DNA of 12,074 nucleotides, taken from positions 1-12,074 of the forward strand of contig DKBB01000170.1 of assembly GCA_002451015.1 (NCBI GenBank), given 5' to 3'. Origin of the DNA: Acidobacteria bacterium UBA6911. Its GTDB lineage: Bacteria; Acidobacteriota; UBA6911. Below, piece by piece: positions 1 through 7,278 of the stretch. The notes below the pieces were generated by a model. The model did no database searches and was not told the origin of the DNA. It worked only from the letters and a program-made list of their open reading frames with translations. The position numbers and the translations under genes were made by a program. Positions within the stretch are counted from its first letter, which is position 1. Each line of letters begins with the position of its first letter.

Positions 1-147
1 GATAATCCTATAGTCGCCGATCATTACAGGATCATCCTCGGAATAATGATCCGTGGAAGCAATAGGTACGGGCCCCGCATCAGATTGAGTTTCAGCTCTT
101 GAGTTTTCTGTTTGCCGGTCTCCTGGATCTTTGGGAGTTTCGGCCAT
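1..147 (-). CDS. N-terminal fragment of a probable Ser/Thr protein kinase (runs off the left edge)
   Basis: Reading the minus strand from the ATG at 147-145 gives 49 codons with no stop up to the window edge. The first ~40 residues are polar and rich in Asp, Glu, Ser and Pro, and look disordered. They are followed by V-M-I-G-D-Y-R-I-I. An I-G-x-Y-R-I-[IL] segment is typical of the beta-1 strand just before the glycine-rich ATP loop of bacterial eukaryotic-like (Pkn-type) Ser/Thr kinases; the loop itself would lie outside the window. A strong ribosome binding site, AAAGGAG, sits at 161-155 with a 7-base spacer, which supports this start. The kinase call rests on this short motif only; the existence of a gene start is better supported than its function. 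Confidence 0.55.
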   Translation of the reverse strand, partial: MAETPKDPGDRQTENSRAETQSDAGPVPIASTDHYSEDDPVMIGDYRII

Positions 148-230
148 AGTCGGGCTCCTTTGATGAGTGACGCATTGTTTAAATTACAATAAAGAAGGAA
201 ATCGCCATACGGGTAACATCCCTTGCATTG

Positions 231-242
231 CCTACTGGTAGG
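231..242. repeat. 12-bp perfect palindrome upstream of the kinase gene
   Basis: The sequence CCTACTGGTAGG has 5-bp arms (CCTAC/GTAGG) around a TG centre. It lies about 84 bases upstream of the kinase start codon. The core TACTGGTAG recurs inside the inverted repeat at 1843-1865, upstream of the adaptor operon. It could be a repressor operator, but no regulator gene is visible in the window. Confidence 0.35.
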
Positions 243-947
243 ACCTTGATCGCCAAATAAAGCCCTGGCTTTTTGTTCTTAGACATCCCATGCCGTCCTT
301 ACCAGATCCGATATTAACTTTAAATGGTCAAGCAACTTTCCAACCCCGGGCATAACATCCTGTCCTCAAAATCCCGTTTCTGTGCTGTTTGATGAATCTC
401 TATGGAACCTGTGACAATTATAGGCAGATAGAGCAGTTGTAAAAAGAGGAAACAGCAGATCCAAAGCTGGAGGAAATCTGTAAAAATGGTTCTTCTTCAG
501 TGGAATTCAACCATGAGCTCCGGACCGGAACCCTGCAATACAGCCAAACTTTAAATTTCATTGAATTCCGTAAATCCATTATTTACAAAACATAATTCAG
601 ATACCTATATAGCCGGATACCCTTGCATTCAGATTTTCAAGTGTATGTTCCCTTTGCCGTTTCTTGCCAATGGAAATGTATAAGCCCATTAACGATAATC
701 GGAAATCAACGCTCTTATGGCTGCAAGGGCATCACCCTTTTCATTCTTTCGGATCTTTCAAGGCACCTTCCTGTAATCGCCTTAATGCGGGAACTGAAAG
801 AGGTTCTCAGAATTGCCGATTTGTAATCGAACAATGGACACTAGAATTACCCGGTTCAGGTTACGGTCATTTTCTATAAGACTCCCATGATCCCTTGGAA
901 TTTTGGTGGCAATGCCTAAAAGAGGAATTAGGTGAACCCGGATGAGG

Positions 948-953
948 TATAAT
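948..953 (+). promoter_or_regulatory. Perfect -10 hexamer before the HEAT-repeat gene
   Basis: TATAAT lies 37 bases upstream of the ATG at 991, which would give a leader of roughly 30 bases. No good -35 hexamer is seen at 16-18 bases' spacing (GAATTA at 925-930 is poor), so promoter strength is uncertain. Confidence 0.4.
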
Positions 954-990
954 CCTATTAAATTGAATCCGAGAATAAGGAGAAAACAGT

Positions 991-1773
991 ATGCAGGAAA
1001 ATAGCCACAGGAAGATTCGTTTGCTTTTGGCAAGCAAACGCCCGGATGAGGTGCGTGAAGGACTCAGGCTTGCAGAAATAGAGATCTCCAAAGTTGGCGC
1101 AAGTGAAGCCAAACCTTTGTTCGAAATGATATCAGCCCTGTTTTACATCGACACTCTGGATCATCCCGAGTTGGCTGTTATCTTGGACGAAGCCGTCAAT
1201 CTGGCGGTACGCTTTGGTCCCTCGATTATACCCGACCTGATCGACAACCTTGACGAAGGGGATATCAAAGCTCAGTGGGCCGCCGCACACGTCCTTGGTC
1301 GTATCGGTGAAAATGCAATCCAACCTTTGATGGACGCGTACGCATCTACAGACAACCCGTCCCTCCGTGCCTTCATTCTATATGCGACGGGCAAGATAAA
1401 ATCATCGCAAATAGTACAGGCGGCACCGGTGGCGATTGATGCGGCCCAATCTACAGATCTAGAACTGCGCGATACCGCCTGTCGGGCACTCGGCAAGATT
1501 ATCGAATCTATTCCTCCCGAATTGTTATCTCAGGATCTAAAACAAAAATTTTTAGAGTGCTTGTACAGCAATCTCTCGGATCCCAATGCGAGTGTCCGTT
1601 CCAAAGCGATACGCAGCCTTGGGAAAATGGCCAAATACGGACACTTCACCGATTCTGAGTGTGAACGGCTCAATACAGTGTGTCGTCGCATAGCCGGCAC
1701 GGATGAAAACAATGATTGGGACCGAGCATTTATCGTGAGAAAGGAGGCGGAAGAGGCTCTTACAAATTTATAA
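991..1773 (+). CDS. HEAT-repeat protein
   Basis: A 260-residue protein with no signal peptide or membrane segment, so probably cytoplasmic. From about residue 77 it consists of paired amphipathic helices typical of HEAT repeats, with recurring turns of the form D-x-x-[IV]-[KR]-x-x-A-x-x-x-L-G-[RK]-[IM]. These are seen at ~91-105 (AAHVLGRIG), ~125-136, ~157-170 (DTACRALGKI) and ~198-213 (VRSKAIRSLGKM). The first ~75 residues are also helical but less regular. HEAT repeats are protein-binding scaffolds, so no enzymatic role is suggested; the partner cannot be named. The start is supported by AAGGAG at 977-982 with an 8-base spacer. The gene sits 186 bases before the adaptor operon on the same strand, with no clear functional link. 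Confidence 0.8.
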   Translation: MQENSHRKIRLLLASKRPDEVREGLRLAEIEISKVGASEAKPLFEMISALFYIDTLDHPELAVILDEAVNLAVRFGPSIIPDLIDNLDEGDIKAQWAAAHVLGRIGENAIQPLMDAYASTDNPSLRAFILYATGKIKSSQIVQAAPVAIDAAQSTDLELRDTACRALGKIIESIPPELLSQDLKQKFLECLYSNLSDPNASVRSKAIRSLGKMAKYGHFTDSECERLNTVCRRIAGTDENNDWDRAFIVRKEAEEALTNL

Positions 1774-1842
1774 TTGGCAATCCCGTCAAAGTGACTTTCT
1801 CGCTATTTTGCCTGAAACTTTTTCTCCATTTCGTCGTCTAAT

Positions 1843-1865
1843 AATGCATACTGGTAGTACGCATT
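1843..1865. repeat. Inverted repeat upstream of the adaptor operon
   Basis: AATGCATAC at 1843-1851 and GTACGCATT at 1857-1865 are complementary at 8 of 9 positions around a 5-base centre. The dyad contains TACTGGTAG (1849-1857), the same nonamer found in the palindrome at 231-242. It lies about 95 bases before the first adaptor's ATG, where an operator could control the export operon. It is too small and T-poor to be a convincing terminator for the HEAT gene. Confidence 0.35.
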
Positions 1866-1959
1866 CAGCTTGAATTCTCAGACTTATCATTAGATTTACC
1901 TGCGGCAGCATTAGGCAGACCACGTTTCCGGCGTTTCAAAATAACCAAGGGTTTTTTAG

Positions 1960-3249
1960 ATGATCCGGAATGGACCGAACAAAATTTCACCGAACGGTAC
2001 GCGGTTCGGCTCAAAAATACTTTTGGGGCTTCTGGCTCTGTTTATCCCCGTAATAACAGGCTGCACTCTTCGGACTACAGACGCTTCCAGGTCCGAAACG
2101 ATGAGGTCCGCGGATTCCGTTGCGGTCAGGCGCGGAGACTTCAAACGTATCCTGCGGCTTACCGGCCGCGTCAACGCCGTAGAGTCCCACGACATCAAGG
2201 CGCCGCGCCTGGCCAGGCAAATGTCCAGCTCAATGGTGATTACGAAAATATTGCCTACCGGTACAACCGTAAAAAAGGGCGACATACTGGTTGAGTTCGA
2301 CCGCCAGGATCAACTTCAAAACATCCTGGACCGCCAGACGGAATACGACAACCTGGTCCATCAGATCAATAAGAAGCGTGCCGACCAGGTTGCGGCCCTG
2401 GCTTCCGATAAAACCGAGCTGAAGGCGGCGGAGGTTGATGTCCGGACGGCCAAAGTGGAAATACGCAAAAACGATTTAATCCCTAAAAACGAGGCCGAAA
2501 TCAACCTGGAGAACCTCAAGGAAGCCGAAGCAAAACTGAAACTGCTCGAGGATACTTTCGCATTAAAGCGCGAGGCGGAAGCTGCGGATTTGCGAATCCT
2601 GGAAATACAGCGAGACCGCGCAAAAAGAGCTGTTTTTCATGAAGAGAATAATGTTGGAAAAATGACCATCCGCTCTCCGATGGACGGGCTTGTTGTTTTG
2701 ACACCCATGACCAAGGGAAGCCGCAGGCTGGATCCGGAGGAAGGGGACGAAGTCCGTTCGGGCCAGGACATCATGCTGGTGGTCAATCCAGCGGCCATGG
2801 AGGTTTCCGCACAAATCAATCAGGCAGACATTTCTGATGTCTATGTCGGGCAACCGGCTGAAGTCCATCTCGACGCCTACCCGGATAAACACTTTCCCGG
2901 CAGTATCGAACGTATCAGTTCCATCGCCTCACCCAGCAGCAATTCAAACCGGATCCGGTATTTTACGGTTCTGGTATCGGTTCATGGAAGCGATCCGAAG
3001 CTTCTTCCCGATCTCACAGCCGCTGTCGACGTGCTGATGGAATCGCACGAAAACGTACTGCTGCTTCCCAGGCACGCCGTCGTGTTCGAGAAAGGCCGGG
3101 CATTGGTTGAAGTGCTCGATAGCGGCGGATCCCAAGTGAGAGAAATCAAAACCGGTTCTGTCAACGAATGCGAAATCGTAGTGGAGTCCGGTATGGATGA
3201 AGGAACGATCGTCGCTCTTAATCCTGTCATTCTTCAGGACCAGTCATGA
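1960..3249 (+). CDS. Periplasmic adaptor 1 (HlyD/MacA-type membrane fusion protein), predicted lipoprotein
   Basis: A 429-residue adaptor of the type that links an inner-membrane ABC or RND transporter to an outer-membrane channel. A hydrophobic stretch at ~19-33 ends in the lipobox I-T-G-C, with Cys35 as the predicted lipidated residue; the 18-residue n-region is long. The first half of the lipoyl-like barrel-sandwich domain is at ~76-115 (V-K-K-G-D-I-L-V-E-F-D). A Lys/Glu-rich alpha-helical hairpin follows at ~116-233. The second lipoyl half is at ~234-248 (M-T-I-R-S-P-x-D-G), a beta-barrel domain at ~275-360 (V-G-Q-P-A-E-V), and a membrane-proximal domain to the end. The start has only a weak AGGG-type ribosome site at 1948-1951. 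The stop codon overlaps the next start (ATGA). It is the first gene of a four-gene operon with two more adaptors and a permease. Confidence 0.85.
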   Translation: MIRNGPNKISPNGTRFGSKILLGLLALFIPVITGCTLRTTDASRSETMRSADSVAVRRGDFKRILRLTGRVNAVESHDIKAPRLARQMSSSMVITKILPTGTTVKKGDILVEFDRQDQLQNILDRQTEYDNLVHQINKKRADQVAALASDKTELKAAEVDVRTAKVEIRKNDLIPKNEAEINLENLKEAEAKLKLLEDTFALKREAEAADLRILEIQRDRAKRAVFHEENNVGKMTIRSPMDGLVVLTPMTKGSRRLDPEEGDEVRSGQDIMLVVNPAAMEVSAQINQADISDVYVGQPAEVHLDAYPDKHFPGSIERISSIASPSSNSNRIRYFTVLVSVHGSDPKLLPDLTAAVDVLMESHENVLLLPRHAVVFEKGRALVEVLDSGGSQVREIKTGSVNECEIVVESGMDEGTIVALNPVILQDQS

Positions 3250-4517
3250 TAAGGAACAGACACCGTAAGAAAACCCGGATCCCGGGCCTGTGGATCGTCA
3301 TCGCCGTCCTGGCGGCTCTTGGCACCGGAATGTATTTTTGGAGACCCTGGGTCGCCGCTGAAACCACGATATCGGAAACAGCCGAAGTGCTGGCCGGCGA
3401 TTATGTCGATTACGTCGAACTTCGAGGAGAAATTACCGTTCAATCCTCCACCGTAATTAAAGCCCCCTATAACGCAGGAGATCTGCAGGTCCTGAAACTG
3501 GTCCGAGACGGTACGCAGGTTCAGGAAGGGGATATTGTCGTTGAATTCGATTCTTCAAGCCTGCAACGCAGCATAGAACAGTACAGTGCGGCTCTGGCGC
3601 AGGCGGAATCCGAAATCGAGCGAGTGCAGGCCCAGCAGAGCCTCCAGAAAGAAAAGATCCTTACCGAAGACATAGCCGCGCGTTTTGCGCTCGAGCGCGC
3701 CCAGCTGGATCTGGGCACCCGGGATATCGTTCCCGCTATCGAATACGAAAAAAATGTTCTTGCCGTCGAAAAGGCGGAACAGAAATTAGTGGAATTGAAA
3801 ACCAAGTCCGATACATACCAGATCGGGGCTACAGCGGATCTTGCCGGGGCAATCCGCAAACGCGACAAGGCAAAGGCCGACCTCGAGAAAGCGGAAAGCA
3901 GTCTGGACGCTCTGACCCTCCGGTCGTCCACTGGCGGTATTATCACCCTGCTGCCCAATTCCCGTGCGCGAACAAGCGGATCCAGGGGAGGCGCGCCTGT
4001 TTTCAGGGAAGGGGACCGTCTGTGGTCCGGCGCTTCCGTGGCCGAAATCCCTGACCTATCAACCATTCAGGCGACCGCTCCCGTTTTCGAAGCGGAACGC
4101 GGCCAAATCGAACTGGGCCAGCCGGTTCTTATGCGCGTAGAAGCCGTTCCGGACAAAGAACATAAAGGTGTAGTACGTGCAATCAGCCCGATTACCAAAG
4201 TCGACTATACCACCTACCCTTACCGGAAAAGTTTTGAGATGAATATCGATTTTACGGAACCCGATCCTCGGCTGAAACCGGGAATGACGGGGGCTATACA
4301 GGTGGAGGTGGAAAGACTGCCCGATTCGCTGATGATACCGGCAGACGCTGTTTTCGAAAAAGAAGGCCGAATAGTCGCGTATGTTGCCGCATCCAACGGC
4401 TACGAGGAACGGACGCTGCGACTGTCGCACCGGAACAGCCAGTCCGTGCGGGTGACGGAAGGATTAATGCGTGGAGAGCGGGTGACATTGAAGGATCCGA
4501 CTATTGACCTGGAATAA
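3246..4517 (+). CDS. Periplasmic adaptor 2 (HlyD/MacA-type), membrane-anchored
   Basis: A 423-residue paralogue of the preceding gene, starting in a 4-base ATGA overlap with it, which implies translational coupling. Residues 1-12 are very basic and are followed by a hydrophobic segment at ~13-32 with no lipobox Cys, so this copy is predicted to be held by an uncleaved N-terminal transmembrane helix. The lipoyl half-motif is at ~70-102 (V-Q-E-G-D-I-V-V-E-F-D), a long coiled-coil hairpin is at ~103-222, and the second lipoyl half is at ~223-236 (L-T-L-R-S-S-x-G-G). An insertion rich in Gly, Ser and Arg follows at ~238-256 and the beta-barrel lies at ~270-355 (L-K-P-G-M-T-G). The family role is to bridge an inner-membrane pump to an outer-membrane channel; the substrate is unknown. 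Confidence 0.85.
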   Translation: MIRNRHRKKTRIPGLWIVIAVLAALGTGMYFWRPWVAAETTISETAEVLAGDYVDYVELRGEITVQSSTVIKAPYNAGDLQVLKLVRDGTQVQEGDIVVEFDSSSLQRSIEQYSAALAQAESEIERVQAQQSLQKEKILTEDIAARFALERAQLDLGTRDIVPAIEYEKNVLAVEKAEQKLVELKTKSDTYQIGATADLAGAIRKRDKAKADLEKAESSLDALTLRSSTGGIITLLPNSRARTSGSRGGAPVFREGDRLWSGASVAEIPDLSTIQATAPVFEAERGQIELGQPVLMRVEAVPDKEHKGVVRAISPITKVDYTTYPYRKSFEMNIDFTEPDPRLKPGMTGAIQVEVERLPDSLMIPADAVFEKEGRIVAYVAASNGYEERTLRLSHRNSQSVRVTEGLMRGERVTLKDPTIDLE

Positions 4518-4560
4518 ACTTAATAGAAAACAAACTCAAACTGCGGGGTAGTGAGCCCTT

Positions 4561-5907
4561 ATGAAAAGAATGAACATCCTGATTTATACCCTGGTTTTGA
4601 TTGCATGGATTTCAGCAGTGTCCTGCAAATCCATCGAAGAGTTTCTTCCCAAGAGCAGCCGGGATGACACAATACCGACGGCACTTGTCGTACGCGAACC
4701 TATCGACGTCCGGATTCACACAATGGGAGAGGTCCATCCGGTGCGAACCGAAACGGTCATTGCTCCGCCGGTTTCCGGAGGCACTCTGCAAATCATACGC
4801 GTAGTAGAAACCGGCACACGTGTCCATAAAGGGGACATCGTCGTTCAGTTCGATCCCAGCGAGCAGGAATACAACCTCGAGCTGAACAAATCGCAACTGG
4901 AGGAAGCCGAACAGAAGATAAAAAAAATGCGTACAGACCAGGCGGTCCGCGTCGCCAGGGAAAAGGTTACCCTGCTGAGCGCAGAATCCGCCGTCCGCCG
5001 CGCCGCATTGAAGATCAAGGGGAATCCGCTTTTGAGCAAAATCGAAGCCCGGAAGAATGAAATCGCCCTTGAAGAGGCCGAACGAAAGCTGGAACAATTG
5101 CGGCGCGATATCCAGTCGAACGCGGATTCCGATATGGCAAACCTGGCAGTGGAAACCATAGCGCGCGACAGGGCTATGCTTCAGATGAAACAGGCCCAGG
5201 AAAACATTAAAAACATGACGATAAGAGCGCCGATAAATGGAATCATTGTAATGGGGCAGAGCTTTCAGCTCATAGATACCAGCGGTGCCACAATATTCCT
5301 AACAAGCTCCTCCGAATTAAAGGAGGGCGCCCAGGTTTCTCCCGGATCCACGATGGCGCATATCCAGAATCTCGATCGCGTGGAAGTCAAATCCAGGATC
5401 CTCGAAACGGACCGGGGCAATCTCGCCGCGGGTCAACCGGCGGAAGTTTGGCTGGACTCGCGTCCGGCGCAGCCTTATGCCGGCACGATAAAGTCCCTGG
5501 CTACCTACAGCAATACGATGTCGAACGTCAGCTCCACTCTCGAGCTTCTCGAATCGCTTTCATCCAGAAGCTTTGATGCTGTTTTTGAGCTCGATCCGGA
5601 TGGAGAGCAATTGAGACTGGGGATATCAGCCCAGATCGTCATCCAGGGTAAAAACATCGACGATGCCCTTTCGCTTCCGCGCCAGGCGATATTTCAAAAG
5701 GATGGCAGGCCGGTCGTGTATGTGAAAAACGCGGAGGACTGGCAAACGCACAATGTACAGATCAAGTATCTTACGGAAAACCGGGCAGTCCTGGAAGGCA
5801 TTGAAGAAGGGACGGAGGTTGCCCTGGTAGATCCCGAACAGGGCGAACGGGAAGGCTCTTCGCAAGCCATACCTTTATTATCTTTGCGCTCAGGAGCCAA
5901 TCCATGA
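4561..5907 (+). CDS. Periplasmic adaptor 3 (HlyD/MacA-type), predicted lipoprotein
   Basis: A 448-residue third adaptor, 43 bases after adaptor 2; no strong ribosome site precedes it. A short basic n-region and a hydrophobic core (~5-19) lead to A-V-S-C, a somewhat imperfect lipobox with Cys22. The lipoyl halves are at ~66-98 (V-H-K-G-D-I-V-V-Q-F-D) and ~219-231 (M-T-I-R-A-P-x-N-G), flanking a coiled-coil hairpin at ~100-217 rich in Glu, Lys and Arg. The beta-barrel domain (~265-362) contains A-G-Q-P-A-E-V and a Ser/Leu-rich loop at ~317-337. The C-terminal tail after V-A-L-V-D-P is ~25 residues longer than in the other two copies. Its stop overlaps the permease start (ATGA), so adaptor 3 and the permease are probably made together. 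Confidence 0.85.
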   Translation: MKRMNILIYTLVLIAWISAVSCKSIEEFLPKSSRDDTIPTALVVREPIDVRIHTMGEVHPVRTETVIAPPVSGGTLQIIRVVETGTRVHKGDIVVQFDPSEQEYNLELNKSQLEEAEQKIKKMRTDQAVRVAREKVTLLSAESAVRRAALKIKGNPLLSKIEARKNEIALEEAERKLEQLRRDIQSNADSDMANLAVETIARDRAMLQMKQAQENIKNMTIRAPINGIIVMGQSFQLIDTSGATIFLTSSSELKEGAQVSPGSTMAHIQNLDRVEVKSRILETDRGNLAAGQPAEVWLDSRPAQPYAGTIKSLATYSNTMSNVSSTLELLESLSSRSFDAVFELDPDGEQLRLGISAQIVIQGKNIDDALSLPRQAIFQKDGRPVVYVKNAEDWQTHNVQIKYLTENRAVLEGIEEGTEVALVDPEQGEREGSSQAIPLLSLRSGANP

Positions 5908-7196
5908 CCGGGGAAAAAGGAAAGGCCGATTCCCGACATGTTCAACGTGGAAGACAGTGGCTGCCCGATCTGCGCCTGGCGCTGCAGAATCTCGGCGCCC
6001 GCAAATTACGCTCTTTTCTGACCATGCTGGGCATGATCTTCGGCGTCGCCGCGGTGGTATCCATGCTGTCGATCGGGGCGGGAGCCCAGCAGCAGGTGCT
6101 GGCATTTATCGAACAGTTGGGCATAAACAATTTGATCGTCGAGGCCAAATCGATTTCCGCTTCCTCGGATTTGCTGGCCATACGCAAGATATCCCCTGGC
6201 CTGTCCTTCAAGGACTTGCGCATGATCCGGTCCAATATCGGCGGTCTTTCCCTGTCGACGCCGCGAAAGCGGTTTACCCCGAACAGCATGCTGCCGAAAC
6301 CGAAGCAGGACATGCCCCAGGTTTACGGCGTCGGTCCCGAGTATCTGGATATCGCCGGCCTGAAGGTGGTTTCAGGGCGATATTTCTATCCGGAGGACAA
6401 CGAGGGCAGAGTTTCCGTCTGCGTTCTGGGAGAAGGCGCCAGAGATAATCTATTTCCACAGCAGGAAGCCCTTGGACAATACATTAAAATCAACGAACAG
6501 TGGTTTCGCGTTATCGGAACGCTGGCATCCCAACTCTCCGCCCCCAGCGACATCGCCGGATTGGGAGCCGGGGATCTGAACAACATCATTTATACGCCGA
6601 TCAATTCCCTGATTTACAGGCTCGAAGTACCCAACAGTTATTACCAGGACGAAATCGACGGCATTTACATGCAGATTAAAAGCTCGGGAAATCCCGGCGT
6701 GGTCTCGGATGTGGTCCGCAGTCTCCTGAATGTTTCCCACCGCAATGCCAATGATTTCAGCATGATCGTCCCGGCCGAACTGCTCGCCGAGCGCAAGCGC
6801 ACCCAGAGAATCTTCGAAATGGTCATGGTTGCGATCGCTTCCATTTCGCTCCTGGTAGGCGGCATCGGCATCATGAATATCATGCTCGCCAGCATCCTGG
6901 AACGAACGCATGAAATAGGCGTTCGCAGGGCCGTCGGCGCGCGAAGCAGGGACATCCTGCGGCAGTTCCTTGTGGAAGCCGTATTCATTTCCTTCGTGGG
7001 AGGCCTGCTCGGAGTCGGATGCGGGTTCGGCCTGTCGCGCCTTGTGGCCATGATGGCCGGCTGGTCGACCATCATCACCCTGAATTCCATCCTTCTGGCA
7101 TTTCTGGTATCGGTTTCCGTGGGTCTCATATTCGGCATCTATCCTGCGGCGAAAGCCGGGCGCCTGGACCCGGTCGAAGCACTCCGCTACGAATGA
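5904..7196 (+). CDS. MacB/FtsX-type ABC transporter permease, no ATPase domain
   Basis: A 430-residue inner-membrane subunit with the MacB permease layout. A cytoplasmic N-terminus (~1-35, with the frequent L-x-N-L-G-A-R-K-L-R-S-x-L-T-M-L-G motif at ~29-43) leads to transmembrane helix 1 at ~36-58. A large periplasmic domain follows at ~60-300, then transmembrane helices at ~303-330, ~352-378 and ~390-415. The FtsX signature E-R-T-H-E-I-G-V-R-R-A-V-G-A is at ~333-346 and the C-terminus ends P-V-E-A-L-R-Y-E, as in MacB permease halves. MacB itself carries an N-terminal nucleotide-binding domain, which is absent here, so an ATPase in trans is needed. MacB-type proteins work by mechanotransmission from the periplasm through an adaptor and a TolC channel; the three upstream adaptors fit that. 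The substrate cannot be read from the sequence. Confidence 0.9.
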   Translation: MTGEKGKADSRHVQRGRQWLPDLRLALQNLGARKLRSFLTMLGMIFGVAAVVSMLSIGAGAQQQVLAFIEQLGINNLIVEAKSISASSDLLAIRKISPGLSFKDLRMIRSNIGGLSLSTPRKRFTPNSMLPKPKQDMPQVYGVGPEYLDIAGLKVVSGRYFYPEDNEGRVSVCVLGEGARDNLFPQQEALGQYIKINEQWFRVIGTLASQLSAPSDIAGLGAGDLNNIIYTPINSLIYRLEVPNSYYQDEIDGIYMQIKSSGNPGVVSDVVRSLLNVSHRNANDFSMIVPAELLAERKRTQRIFEMVMVAIASISLLVGGIGIMNIMLASILERTHEIGVRRAVGARSRDILRQFLVEAVFISFVGGLLGVGCGFGLSRLVAMMAGWSTIITLNSILLAFLVSVSVGLIFGIYPAAKAGRLDPVEALRYE

Positions 7197-7233
7197 CGAC
7201 GCATAAACCTGCAAATTTTTCCGGATTGTTCAA

Positions 7234-7260
7234 TGCAGTCGGCTCGCATGCATGACTGCA
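7234..7260. terminator. Possible hairpin between convergent genes
   Basis: TGCAGTC at 7234-7240 pairs perfectly with GACTGCA at 7254-7260 across a 13-base loop that itself contains GCATGC. It lies in the 82-base gap between the permease and the convergent esterase-like gene, where a bidirectional terminator would be expected. There is no T-run on either side, so it is not a canonical intrinsic terminator. Confidence 0.35.
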
Positions 7261-7278
7261 AACTGCGATAGCATCCAC

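Larger units (their letters stand above)
148..990. other. Gene-poor interval
   Basis: About 840 bases between the divergent kinase and HEAT-repeat genes. The translated frames are short, lack ribosome binding sites, and show no family I recognise. The right end carries the HEAT gene's -10 element and the left end the kinase ribosome binding site and a palindrome. The base composition is more AT-rich than the flanking genes, consistent with non-coding DNA or very old gene remains. Confidence 0.6.

Noticed and set aside
443..592. About 50 codons open on the plus strand with a protein-like composition
   Set aside because: No start codon, no ribosome site and no family resemblance. It could be an old gene remnant but I cannot support it.
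1846..2100. Possible upstream extension or alternative-frame gene entering adaptor 1
   Set aside because: The frame has no start codon and runs into the adaptor in a different frame, with Arg-rich, non-family sequence. The ATG at 1960 gives a sensible lipoprotein signal.
1960..7196. A hidden ATPase domain within the export operon
   Set aside because: I searched the four proteins for a Walker A (G-x-x-G-x-G-K-[ST]) and an L-S-G-G-Q-type signature and found neither.
6450..7214. 254-codon open frame on the minus strand, antisense to the permease
   Set aside because: The permease has clear family motifs in its frame. The antisense product is rich in Asp, His and Gln without a fold signature.
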